Source: Pseudoneurospora amorphoporcata
Lineage: Eukaryota; Ascomycota; Sordariomycetes; Sordariales; Sordariaceae
DNA length: 64,000 nucleotides
Reading direction: 5' to 3'
Assembly (NCBI GenBank): GCA_033297205.1
Contig: MU859244.1
Location: 1 to 64,000 of the forward strand
Positions 41,445-51,308 of the stretch are shown in pieces. Numbering within the stretch: the first letter of the stretch is position 1; the number at the start of each line of letters is the position of its first letter. Both the position numbers and the translations under genes were made by a program. The notes below the pieces were generated by a model. That model saw nothing but the letters and a program-made list of their open reading frames with translations. It was not told the origin of the DNA and ran no database searches.

Positions 41445-42654
41445 CAATCCCGCGCAACCTCCTTACTATCAACAAGGGGCTGGCTGGGAGCAACAACAAC
41501 TACCACCCACGAGCGCCGCCGCTCTGTACAACCGTGAACACACGGCGGTTTCAGAACCTCCGGGAGTGACGTCCTACGAATTCACACCATCGCATGATAT
41601 CTCGGAACCTTATCTCGCTGGCGGTAACACTTACGGATCGCCGCCTGTTCTCCAGAGCCCAGTACAGCCCGGATTTGGTTTCTCGTGGGCAAACGGTTAC
41701 CTGCCGAACGGCCTTGGAACGAACACACCTACTCAGGGAGCCTTAGTATCGCCGACTGCAAGAACATTTGGATCAATCAGCGCGCCCTCCGAAACTGGGT
41801 TCTCGGACAATTCAGACGGCGTCACTTACGCAAATGTCAACGAGAGAGCCGGTCAGCAGCAGCAGCCACAACAACAACAAAAGCAGCAACATGAGCACCA
41901 GCAGCAATGGATTCAAACTGCCACCGAATCCATCGAAGGCAAGAACAAGGAGGGTCAGTGGGATAACAGCGAAGGGAAGGCCCCCAGCCAGAGCATGACA
42001 CCCATATCTCGCGGGTCACCGTTCAGCACAGCGGCGACACTGGCAGCGTTGCCGGCAGTACCAGGAGGTAGTGCCAAGACCACGAACGGGACTGTGTCCG
42101 CGGCTACCACCGCCAGCAGGAACAAAGGGAAACTGCGAAGCGCCTCCCGGGCTCCCAAAAACATCCAGCCGCGACCACAAGAGACGCCAGAAGAACGGAA
42201 ATCGCGCAACTCCCACAACCTGGTTGAGAAGCAGTATCGCAACCGGCTCAACGCGCAATTCGAGAGTCTCCTTGCCGTGCTCCCGGACTCTTTGCGTTCT
42301 TCGATGACCATGATGGGCGGTGGCTGCGGCGGAGACTCGGACGGTGTCAACGGCAATGGTGGTGGTAGTGTCATTCCCGGTCAACACCCTTCCCTTGACT
42401 TCAGCATCGAGCGCCGTCTGAGCAAAGCGGAGGTGCTAGATATGTCGAGGCGGTATATATTAACATTGGAAAAGGAACGGGAGATGCTGGAGAGGGAGAA
42501 AGAGCAGTTGCTTCATAGCATTGACCAGCTGAGACATGGTCAGCATGTTCAGCATGGCCTCGTGCAGCATAGCCACGGTCCTCCTGCAATGTACATGGTG
42601 GATAGGAATGGAGTATCGATAGGGCATGGGCATATGAGAGGCGTTGGTGGTTGA
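41212..42654 (+). CDS. bHLH transcription factor, SREBP-like DNA-binding domain with long loop
   Basis: A 480-residue frame without internal introns. The basic region and helix 1 lie at about residues 328-358, with RKSRNSHNLVEKQYRNRLNA (H, E and R of the E-box contact pattern H-x3-E-x2-Y-R; Y is the SREBP-type residue in place of the usual R), then QFESLLAVLP. Helix 2 (LSKAEVLDMSRRYILTLEKE) starts near residue 403 and leads into a leucine-zipper-like coiled coil EREMLEREKEQLLHSIDQL. The loop between the helices is about 40 residues, Gly-rich and unusually long. The N-terminal half is Ser/Pro/Thr-rich, with a polyglutamine tract at about 213-235. The product is expected to act as a nuclear E-box or SRE-type binding regulator. 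There is no membrane segment, so it is not a full SREBP. The ATG used may be preceded by a leader intron (TTTAGCAG just before it). Confidence 0.85.
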   Translation: MMNEVPSAFSPGSGLESLGMPEHATYSENQTTSIHATHQRNGSSFPYPNFASSARQTTLPTSPTFPVATASYHVPTSDNPAQPPYYQQGAGWEQQQLPPTSAAALYNREHTAVSEPPGVTSYEFTPSHDISEPYLAGGNTYGSPPVLQSPVQPGFGFSWANGYLPNGLGTNTPTQGALVSPTARTFGSISAPSETGFSDNSDGVTYANVNERAGQQQQPQQQQKQQHEHQQQWIQTATESIEGKNKEGQWDNSEGKAPSQSMTPISRGSPFSTAATLAALPAVPGGSAKTTNGTVSAATTASRNKGKLRSASRAPKNIQPRPQETPEERKSRNSHNLVEKQYRNRLNAQFESLLAVLPDSLRSSMTMMGGGCGGDSDGVNGNGGGSVIPGQHPSLDFSIERRLSKAEVLDMSRRYILTLEKEREMLEREKEQLLHSIDQLRHGQHVQHGLVQHSHGPPAMYMVDRNGVSIGHGHMRGVGG

Positions 42655-43552
42655 ACCGTCTCGCTCTCTTGGCCCTTTTCTCTTCTCATGGGGTTTACTG
42701 TATAAACCTTTTATCGTGTTTATTCCATTCAACACAACACAAAAAAGACGTTACATAATAGGAGGGGAGAGGTTTTATGGTGTTGCGCTTTAAAGGGTAA
42801 AATGAACTTCCCGAATTAGTTGGTAAACACCTTTTCATTTCTATTCATTGTTCAGAGAAAAGTGGAAGGGGCGGGTCTTACACCATGCGGCACGTATTCC
42901 ACTAGCATTAGCTATCCACATGGGTTTTGGGTTAGAGCTCGGCTTCGGGATTGGGTAAAAGTAGGGAACAACTCGATTGCTCGATGAAAATTGAAGCATT
43001 TAGACTATCGGGCCTTATTCAACACCCCCCTTTCCTTTTTCCCCAGGTCACATGCAACATCTTTACCTGTAAACCAAATACGATACCCAACGAGGGAGGT
43101 TCCAGCCAACGATTGCACAGTTCTTGACTGACATTTGTACTTGCCGCAACGGTTCTTCAATGTCAGATAAAAATTGATGCAGGAAATCCCGCATTGTGCG
43201 ACAAGCACGATAGACGCACAGTCAATTGTCAATCATCTGCATTGCTCGTCGAGTTTATCCTTCCTACATGATGGCCATTCTCGGACGTGAACATCCAAAC
43301 TTGATCATCAGTCATCATTATCATCGTCTTTAAACCAGAATCCTCAGGTAACGGTGTTTCCATTCGGCAGCAACCACACACACATTTAAGCCCTCCCCGG
43401 CTTTGAGCATACTTACAGTTAGTGAACAGTTCAATAGTGGTTGGTGCTTTCGCAATCTCGAGCTGCTATACGTCTCAATATCATTACCCATCGTCCCAAG
43501 TCACAAACAATCCAACGGGTATATAGAGGAGGTTCTTGGCACCCCTTTCCGT
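42655..43552. other. Intergenic region between the bHLH gene and the Pol III gene
   Basis: 3' untranslated sequence followed by non-coding DNA. No domain-bearing ORF. The sequence CACACACATTTAAG lies near 43377. Confidence 0.5.
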
Positions 43553-43656
43553 GGTCCGTTGGTGTAACTGGTAGCAGGCCTGGTCTGGGTAGGTATACCT
43601 GCCGGCAATCTACTCTTGGAGATCAAGATAGTGCCGGTTCGAATCCGGCGTGGGCC
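43553..43656 (+). tRNA. tRNA-like Pol III gene, isotype unresolved (Gln-like D arm, possible CUG anticodon)
   Basis: The A box TGGTGTAACTGG (one mismatch) and the perfect B box GGTTCGAATCC are followed by a run of eight T, a Pol III terminator. GGTCCGT pairs over seven positions with GTGGGCC as acceptor stem (two G-U pairs plus one T-G). The T arm GCCGG-TTCGAAT-CCGGC is perfect. The D arm (GTGT...GCA) resembles tRNA-Gln. One anticodon arm candidate is GCCTG-GTCTGGG-TAGGT (43578-43594), a 7-nt loop reading CTG with U33. That leaves a variable region of 38 nt with a TCTTG-GAGAT-CAAGA hairpin, far too long for tRNA-Gln. An intron, or a class II (Leu/Ser) fold, might explain the extra length, but I could not build a canonical cloverleaf either way. 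Confidence 0.65.
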
Positions 43657-43740
43657 TTTTTTTTGTCATTGTTGCCCCCTCTTTTTTTCTCCTTCCTCTT
43701 TTTTTTTTCTCCTTTTTTTTTCTCCTTTTTTTTTCTCCCT
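43657..43740 (+). terminator. Pol III terminator and pyrimidine tract
   Basis: T8 directly after the acceptor stem, then repeated CTCCTTTTTTTT blocks (43686-43738). The first T run is sufficient to terminate Pol III; the later runs would act as backup. Confidence 0.75.
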
Positions 43741-44109
43741 TGTTTCTCTTTCCACACACTCGACCTGCTATGCGTCTGGGCAATTACCGTCGTGCTCTGT
43801 CAAACGTGGTGGCAGGTTCATGGAAGGGTTTGATAATAGTTGTCAAACTTCTAGTCAACCAACAATCAGATTACGGTTGTCACATAGTCAACTGAACACT
43901 CACCTCCCCTATATAGTGCAGTGAAGGTGAAGACCAAAGAAACAGACCCAGGCATTCGTTTGACCCTAAAGAAACTTGAAGATGATGTGGAAAGAATATG
44001 TATATATAAGCTATGTAACTTTCTCTTTTCCTTAGACTTGGTTGTAACACACACTATTCAACGCCGCTTTCCCTTTAAAGCAAATGAATCATGATAATTT
44101 TCCCTTGGG

Positions 44110-44285
44110 CTGCCTCTTAAACGCCGCCGCCTGCCTCTTAAACGCCGCCGCCTGCCTCTTAAACGCCGCCGCCTGCCTCTTAAACGCCGCCGCCTGCCTG
44201 CCTCTTAAACGCCGCCGCCTGCCTCTTAAACGCCGCCGCCTGCCTCTTAAACGCCGCCGCCTGCCTCTTAAACGCCGCCGCCTGC
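44110..44285 (+). repeat. 21-bp minisatellite, eight units in two 88-bp higher-order blocks
   Basis: The unit CTGCCTCTTAAACGCCGCCGC occurs eight times: at 44110, 44131, 44152, 44173, 44198, 44219, 44240 and 44261. After unit 4 and again after unit 8 there is an extra CTGC, so the array is exactly two copies of (4 x 21 + 4 = 88 bp). By eye the units are identical. The array is in the 3' flank of the minus-strand CenH3 gene and 450 bp after the Pol III gene. Open frames across it (repeated LLNAAAC or KRQAAAF peptides) break at the 4-bp insertions, so coding is unlikely. Confidence 0.95.
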
Positions 44286-45011
44286 CTGCCGACCCAAAGA
44301 TCAAACCAGCACACGCACCACATTGACCACGCATCCGCTCCGATCCCGAGCCGAAGCCGCGCCACGCTTCCCCAACCACAGACTGAAGTTGTCGCATTTT
44401 GAGCCACCGCTGACCGTCCATCCCAAGAGTTCAGTCAGAATTTTCTTCTGTCTCGCAAGCAAAGCAAAGAGCAACCAGCTTTCCCTCCTTCCGCACAGTC
44501 GGATCATTTTTGATCCTCCCTTAGCCCCCGCGCTAAGCTGTCTGAGCCGACTAATCAAGGCGGGTCCGCAGACTCCGGCTGCCGTCGTTTTTGTCGCTCT
44601 CCGTTCTTTCTGTTCTGCCGTCGTACTGGCAATGGGACCGACTTCTTCAAATGTCAACACGCAGGCGGAGTCACGGGATGGATGTCCCCACCCTTCTTAC
44701 CACCTAACCTAGCGACAAGACGCAATCCAACCTTGTCGCGCCTTCAGCTCTTCAAGACCACCCTTGTCCTGACAGCTTCCTCACTTCCACCTCCCCACAC
44801 CTCCCGCTTTCCCATCTTCTCCTTGCAAAGGATATAATAACCAACTGACATGGGCCAAATTGAGCCTAGCCAGACCATGCCAGGCCAGGTCAACCGCAGA
44901 AGTAATCCGTCACGGTAGTAGCAACAACCTCCGAATGCTCTGTTGAAGCTGTGCCGCTTTGCGCTTTGCGCTACGCTTCGTTCCACTGCGCCCGAGTAAT
45001 CATAATCACAC
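44286..45011. other. Intergenic region, 3' side of CenH3
   Basis: No gene supported. ORFs of 100-130 codons on both strands overlap the minisatellite and lack features. Pyrimidine-rich overall. Confidence 0.5.
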
Positions 45012-45669
45012 TCATACCCATCCAGCACCTCCCCACACGCCACGTATCCGGCGAGCCAGCTGAATGTCCTTCTGCATGATGGTGACGCGCTTGGCGTGGA
45101 TGGCGCACAGGTTGGTGTCCTCGAACAGATGGACGAGAAAGGCCTCGGCGGCCTCTTGCAGGGCCAGGATGGCTTGCGACTGCCAGCGCATTTCCTCGTC
45201 CATGGGGCGGAATTGCATGGCTATTTCGCGGACCTATGGAGACAAACAAGGTTAGCACTAGACTGGTTGTTTAAGGGGAAAGGCGGCTAGGAACGAGCAC
45301 TGCGTACCAATCGCGCAAAGGGAAGCTTGGCAACCAAGAGATCTGTAGTTCTTTGGTAGTTGCGGATCTCCTTGAGCGCTAGCGTGCCGGGTCTGTAACG
45401 CCTCTTCTTTCCTTGGGGGACCGGGTCGCCGGCTGTTTGTTATTATTGTTAGCCGCGTGTGATTCCTAACTGGGGCCGTAGTCGTGAATACTCTCGGCGC
45501 GCGTGGGCGTACGCGCCGCGCTTCCGGTTGCGCTGAGAGTTTGGCCGTAGACGAGACTGGAGTAAGATGACATACGTTGGACACTGCTGGCGCGCGACTT
45601 CCTTCTTCCCGAGGGAGTAGCCTTGGCCGCCGCCTTTGACTTGGTTACTCCTCCCTTTTTCGGTGGCAT
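45012..45669 (-). CDS. cenH3: Centromeric histone H3 variant (CenH3/CENP-A)
   Basis: CenH3 replaces H3 in centromeric nucleosomes and seeds the kinetochore. Exons are 45669-45576, 45432-45308 and 45233-45012 (146 residues). The introns (143 and 74 nt) have GTATGT/GTACGC donors and a GCTAAC branch in the first. The histone fold starts RYRPGTLALKEIRNYQ at about residue 43 and continues DLLVAKLPFARLVREIA, then LALQEAAEAFLVHLFEDTNL and AIHAKRVTIMQKDIQLARR. Loop 1 is FRPMDEEMRWQS, about three residues longer than canonical FKTDLRFQS, the hallmark that separates CenH3 from H3. The N-tail (MPPKKGGVTKSKAAAK) is divergent and lacks the ARTKQTARKS motif. The C-terminus is extended to GVWGGAGWV instead of GERA. 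Confidence 0.95.
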
Positions 45670-46776
45670 TGTTGTTTTTGTTGTTGTGTATTGATGCTGG
45701 GTAAAGTTTTGGTAGGTAAATGGTTCGCTGGTGTCGTCGGAGAGGTGGATTGTGTGATAACAATGCTAGGACGTTGTTTATCGATAGGTCGTCCAAATCG
45801 TGGAAATGGTGGTTGCCAAGTCGCTATTGACAAAAAGACCGGATACAGAGTTGGGTCGGTGTTGTGGCTTTTGCGACGGGAGCTTAAGTGGATGCGCCGG
45901 CGGAGCTTTCTTCAATTGACGGGGTGGCTCAACGCAAGCAAGGGATCATTCAGCAATTCGGGTTTGTTGCAGCCAGGATGGAAAGGCAAGAAAGAGGACA
46001 AAGAAGAGTCGAAACTTTGTCCAAGGGTTGTCGAGTATAGATACACAAAGCCCGCAATGCCAACTCACACATTCACTATCCGTCGACCATGTTTGCTACA
46101 AAAGGGGGGGTGGTTGGCTAAACGTCGATTGGAATGGGGAACCTTGACGCGCCTGCGTTTCTTTTTTGAACGCGACTGCAGTCGCGCTCCGGTCACAGTG
46201 GATTTTGTGGGGTTCCCACCGATGGAGTTCGCAATCCGCATGCAGGGGTTTAAATGGCTGTGGGGAATGTGGGGTCCAGCCAAGCCAGGTTGAGCTTACT
46301 TTATTCACAACGACGTCCATATGGATACCTCTATGTACATAAACGCATATTGCGGCTAGTGTCATATCTAAGCATGCTAGGCTGTTCGACCCTGCAAGTG
46401 GAAGTTCGACGCACGGCGCTTCCAGAGACCGGCGCTTCCCATTTGGTACCTAAACCTTCTAGAGGACACGATATCATCACCCATCGGCATCTTGATTTAT
46501 CAACCTCACCTTCCGCGCTCTCTTTCTTCGGACTAGGCGGTATCATATAGTTCATCGAGACGTATCCCGTCAAAAGATTGTTTTCTCTCAAATCCGATTC
46601 CAAGTGTTGTCGTCGTCGTTGACCCTATTGGAGACGATAACCGATTCACACCAGCCGTGCTAGCGACGCCGCTATCGTCTATAGCATTCCGGCCCTGGCA
46701 TACAGACAGGACCCGCCAAGCATCCGATAACGAATCAACACACCACTGAGCAGTTGCTGCTCTGCGAACATTCACC
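45670..46776. other. Divergent promoter region of CenH3 (-) and Derlin (+)
   Basis: A 200-codon frame on the plus strand (45691-46293) runs through this region but lacks a recognisable domain and crosses the CenH3 promoter; I do not call it. The sequence GACTGCAGTCGC near 46173 is a short palindrome. Confidence 0.5.
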
Positions 46777-47712
46777 ATGGACCAAATGATCGGTGGCGGT
46801 GGAGGTGGCGGCGATGCCGGGCGCTTCCCGCTCGAGACGTGGTTCTGGGAGATGCCCATCTGCACAAGGTGGTGGACGACGGCAACGGTGCTCATGAGTG
46901 GCATGGTTCAGTGCGAGTTGATCACTCCGTTCCAGCTCTTCTATAGCTACCGCGCCGTCTTTTTCAAGTCGCAGGTTCGAGGTCTTCCATCATCATCATC
47001 TTCTTCTTCGTTATGCGTACCTCGTACTGTCTACGAGACGAAGTGATGGCTAACATGGTGGCTGTTCGTGTTTAGTACTGGCGACTACTTACCACATTCC
47101 TCTACTTCGGGCCCTTCTCCCTCGACCTTCTCTTCCACGTCTACTTCCTGCAACGATATTCCCGACTGCTCGAAGAGTCCGCAGGCCGATCACCAGCGCA
47201 CTTCTCATGGCTGTTACTCTACGCCATGGTGTTCCTCCTGATCCTGTCCCCGCTCGTGTCGATGCCATTCCTGGGCCATCCGCTTTCGTCGACGCTTGTT
47301 TACATCTGGTCTCGCCGTAACCCAGACACCAGGCTTAGCTTTCTTGGGTTGCTGGTGTTCAGCGCACCCTACTTGCCGTGGGTCCTTATGGCGTTCAGCT
47401 TGACCCTCCACGGCACAGTTCCTAAGGATGAGTTGATGGGTGTGGTTATCGGTCATATCTGGTACTTTTTCACCGACGTGTATCCTCCTCTTCATGGCGG
47501 CTCAAGACCCCTTGACCCGCCCATGTGGTGGCGTCGTATCTTTGGTATGTGGAATTTTCTATTTCTTGGTGTGACTTGCGGTTTTGGTTAAGGATTTATG
47601 TACTAACGACCATGTTACAGAGGGCCGACCGCGCGAGGAGACTACGGATGGTATCAACAGCGAGATCGCAGTTGCTGGCGCCCCCGAAGTTGCGCCGCCC
47701 GAGGTTCGCTAA
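46777..47712 (+). CDS. der1: Derlin (DER1-like), ER-associated degradation
   Basis: Derlins are rhomboid-fold pseudoproteases in the ER membrane that help retrotranslocate misfolded proteins for ERAD. Exons are 46777-46974, 47076-47544 and 47621-47712 (252 residues). The second intron has a TACTAAC branch. The Derlin core is clear: ITPFQLFYSYRAVFF, then YWRLLTTFLYFGPFSLDLLF with the conserved WR of loop 1, FHVYFLQRYSRLLEE, and a late GVVIGHIWYFFTDVYP with the GxxxG of the last rhomboid helix. No Ser/His catalytic pair is seen, as expected. The start in TTCACCATGG is good. The first donor (CAG|GTTCGA) is weak, but this splice is the only one that gives the KSQYWRLL junction. The C-terminal tail is short and ends VAPPEVR. 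Confidence 0.92.
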
Positions 47713-48234
47713 CGCGTAGGGTGGAGTGAGGGAGTCGGTTGTATCATCAAGAACATGGGTCATAAGGGCATGACAGGTTCGGTCGTGCGAATCTACTAAC
47801 ATTATACTTTATATGGAGGATACCAGGCGTTTTTAGGTAAATTTGGGATCAGTACCCAAGGCAGTCATTCACTTTTGGCACAAAAGCCGCGACCTTCATG
47901 CATGCGGTCTCGGACGTTTCGTTCCGGACACTCATGTGATTTTCCAACAGAAAGAGCAAAACCAAGTCCGGAGCAAGGGTCGCCTGATGGAAGCTTAGGT
48001 AGCGGCCAGTCGGTATGGCGGAAAAGGAAACAACAGAACGGCCGCTCACACCAAACATCGGTTCATAGGTGTTGTAGATGTTTATCATGCATTTAGGTAT
48101 AGATATGTGTCGCTTAACCAAATAGCAAACTCAACGAGCGTATGGACTGCATTCCTTCTTCCAAGTTGTGATGGCTTAAGAGGTCATGAGAGGCCATGTT
48201 CACCCCCTTTTGACTCCTCCTACGCCTATCCAGC
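47713..48234. other. Convergent 3' region between Derlin and ARD genes
   Basis: No gene seen; 3' untranslated regions of both genes presumably meet here. Confidence 0.5.
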
Positions 48235-48944
48235 TTAGGCCTTGATGAACTGAGTGACATACTCCTGGCGGTAGGGGTTCTCGTCAAGGCCCTCGGTGCG
48301 GTTCAAAGGCGTCCACTTGGGCTCCTCCTTGAACAGACGCATAGCCTGGATATACTTTAAGCCAGAAAAGTGACGTGTCAGTTCTCCAGCCGAGCCTGCA
48401 ATAAAGGAGTGGGATAAACATACATCCGTATCATCAGTAGTAAACCGATGATAAATGCCCGCAGGTAGGATAATCAGATCATCCTTGACGAGCTTGATGC
48501 GAATCCACTCGTCCCCTTCGTTGCGTACGTCAAAGTACCCCGCGCCGTCGCGGATGTACCGGATCTCCTCGTCCTCGTGCAGATGTTCGTCGAAGAATTG
48601 CTTGACCTTGGTCTCGTAGATGGCCCCCATCTTCTCGGGCGAGATGGTGATCTCGTCCCGGTTCTTGTAGCCCCGCTCGGAGGCGAGCGCGTTCACGCCC
48701 GAAAGTTCAGGGATCCGGAAGTACAGCACGCCGAGCCTTTCCAGGTCGGAGACAGTCACTTCGCGGCCGGAGTCGTGGGGGAGGCGTTGGTCGCCCTGGT
48801 TACGGGGTGGTTAGTTGGTTGACACTTGCCCCTGGGTGGGGGAAGGTTTCTTATGATGAGGACACATGCAGGGAAGTGAGTTCAATGGATGGGTCCAAAG
48901 TAAGAGTAACTTACAGGGAGGTTGTCATAGAAGTAGGCCTTCAT
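48235..48944 (-). CDS. adi1: Acireductone dioxygenase (methionine salvage)
   Basis: ARD oxidises acireductone to the keto-acid precursor of methionine and formate, using Fe(II), in the methylthioadenosine salvage pathway. Exons are 48944-48915, 48795-48424 and 48354-48235 (173 residues). It begins MKAYFYDNLPGDQRLPHDSG across the first splice. The cupin metal ligands are in EHLHEDEEIRYIRDGAGYFD (H-x-H-x3-E) with the later H in LPAGIYHRFTT. The C-terminus YIQAMRLFKEEPKWTPLNR is typical. The last intron (69 nt, GTATGT...TTAAAG) contains no stop in frame, so unspliced message would add 23 residues between TTDDTD and YIQAM; the family pattern supports splicing. Length agrees with fungal ARDs. Confidence 0.94.
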
Positions 48945-50149
48945 TTTGGGCTATTTTGCAGTTTTGATGGCGAGTATCTGTTTCTGGAACTCTTGTAATC
49001 AATGAGACGACGCCCGCGGGGTTTTGTTAGGTGTGTCGTTGTGAAGCGCGGTATGGAGAAATATTGTGGGGCTTTTGCCGTCTTGACAGTTCGGTGGAAT
49101 CAAGAAAGTTGGAGTAGGGTCAGGGAAGATGGGCTTAAATGTGATACGGTATGTATAGGTAGACTACATGTATAGAGTTCTTCGCTCTTCTTATCAGATG
49201 AAGCCTATTTGAAATCGCCGCCATGAACGGACAAATTAACCGGCCGGGTTGCATCACACCATGCCCACAATGTTTTATCACCAAAAAGCGGGTGACGTAG
49301 TGCCTTACCTATGGAGGGGTTTTTCTTTGGTGAGATGATGTATGAAAATTGCGCCATCGCCCCCGATACAACGATTCGCTCGTTCGGCGGCACTTGATCG
49401 CCCGGCTCGGCTTCACATCACGGAAAGGCCGTTTTAGGGCTATTCAGGGGTAGTAAACATTGAAACTGCGCTCCATTTGCTACGCAGGCGGGGGTTGCTG
49501 TGCTGCTGCCAGGGCGGTGCTCTTATCCCGACTCACGCTCATTGCGGAGCGTATCCAAATGAGCCTTATCGGTGCAGCAGGTGAGAATATCGGTATAGCC
49601 ACCTTGGTAGCAAGCATGAAGATAACTGAGAGATAGCTGCTTCAAACAAAAGTAATGCAGTTTAGCAAGACCGCGCGGGACAGACTTCTTTGATAGCATC
49701 AATCAGTTTGCGACCGGTATCATGTTACACAGTCAAAGGCATGTATCGGCAAGAAAGCACACGCCAGACATCACCTTAGGCGCGCGAATGCTTCTATCGG
49801 GCCAGGATGCAGCAAATGCACTTACTGGGGTCTGACTAACAAACTTCCGTGCCCCGTGAATCCCGATCTCATGAGGGCTTCATGACACTTCATGTTTTCA
49901 TCGTCAAATCACATATTCTCAACTGAGCTTTATTCATAATATCTCGGCCCTTGGCTTGGTCATTCTATCACTACTTCTTTATCTGGTCGTGACAATGACA
50001 TGAGATCCGACAAAGCGGGCGTTTGTCGTATCGCACATTGTACCGTCGGCATCGCCACTTGTCATCACTACGCTTCAATAGCGATCTTTACTTGAGCCTG
50101 TTAGCATCTCAAGAGACACAAAACCACGGCCATTCATATCACCTTTCAA
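48945..50149. other. Divergent promoter region of ARD (-) and SDR (+) genes
   Basis: About 1.2 kb with no supportable ORF. It must hold the promoters of both genes; no specific operator was recognised. Confidence 0.5.
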
Positions 50150-51308
50150 ATGGAGCATAAAACCCCAAGCATCGCCGGGAGTGAAACCCCCAGTAAAAAG
50201 GGGAAGGTCGCACTCCCAGCGAGTTGCGATCCTCCACAGCCCGGCGCACCACAAAAGGCCCTAGTTTGGATCGTAAGAAGCTGCCCTCATCCAACCCCCT
50301 GACCTCAACCCCTCACGTAACTGACACTTATGACAGATATTCGGCGGCACCGGCCAAATGGGCCGCTCCCTAGTCAAGAGCTGTCTCAACCACGGCGACT
50401 CTGTCACCGTCGTAGGCCGCATCTTCGAGTCCACGCCCGAGCAGATGGCACAAGCGCACATGCACCACCCGCAAGCGGAGAACGCCTTCGGCACCCTCTG
50501 CGACGTGCGTGACTACGCCTCGGTCAACCGGGTCATCGACCAAACCCTCGACCGGTTCGGGCGCATCGACTGCATCGCCAACTGCTCCGGCTACGGCGTC
50601 ATCGGCGCGTGCGAGGACCAAGACGAGCACGAGATCCGCAACCAGTTCGAGACCAACTTCATGGGCACCGTGCACATCATCCATGCCAGCTTGCCCTATT
50701 TCCGCGAACAGGGCGCGGGAAGGTACATCATTTTCAGTTCTACTTCGGGTGCTCTGGGCGTGCCTGGTCTGGGACCCTATTGCGCGACCAAGTATGCGGT
50801 GGAGGGCCTGATCGAGGCCATGTTATACGAGGTCGACGCATTCAATATCAAGGCCACGCTTGTCGAACCGGGCTTGGTACGCAGAGACGAGGCGGACACG
50901 TCTATGGTGCCACGCTGGGGCCACTTTCTCATCAAACCCGCCAGCGAGCCTTACTCGCACGCGACGTCGCCGGCGCTGCACGCGAAGAGGATGGTGCAGT
51001 GGCTGGGCGACAAGCAGCCGACTAGTGCCCAGAAGTGCGCGGACTTGGTGTGGCAGTTGGGTCATTGCTCGTACCCGCCGCTGAGGCTGCTGCTGGGTAG
51101 TTATGCTATTGAGAGTATCCGAGACCGGTTAAGGTCGGTGACGGAGGAGCTGGAGGATTGGAAGCATCTGCATTTTCCGGTGGCTCCGGAGCCGGGCGAG
51201 AATAGGGGCGAGGGCGAGGGCGAAAACAGAGGGGGCGAGATGGGCGACAGAGACCAGGATATGGAGATGGAGGTTGAGGAGACGAGCCCTACTAGCAACA
51301 GGGAGTAA
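50150..51308 (+). CDS. Short-chain dehydrogenase/reductase (SDR), function unknown
   Basis: Exons are 50150-50272 and 50337-51308 (364 residues). The 64-nt intron starts GTAAGA and ends CTGACACTTATGACAG; splicing completes the nucleotide-binding turn ALVWIIFGGTGQMGRSL. The SDR landmarks follow: LCDVRDY (adenine-ring Asp), then ANCSGYGVIGACED in place of the usual NNAG, then IIFSSTSGALG (catalytic Ser) and PYCATKYAVEGL (YxxxK). After the fold comes a C-terminal helix region and an acidic, low-complexity tail (EGEGENRGGE). The substrate cannot be inferred; the closest feel is to classical SDRs acting on carbonyl metabolites. It lies head to head with the ARD gene. The N-terminal 36 residues before the fold are Pro/Lys-rich and unassigned. 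Confidence 0.85.

Noticed and set aside
44110..44285. CRISPR-like array
   Set aside because: Units are contiguous without spacers; this is a minisatellite in a fungal genome.
44084..44421. ORFs across the minisatellite (repeated LLNAAAC and KRQAAAF peptides)
   Set aside because: Frames arise from the 21-bp period and break at the 4-bp insertions.
45691..46293. 200-codon plus-strand ORF upstream of Derlin
   Set aside because: Runs through the CenH3 promoter, no domain; not supported.
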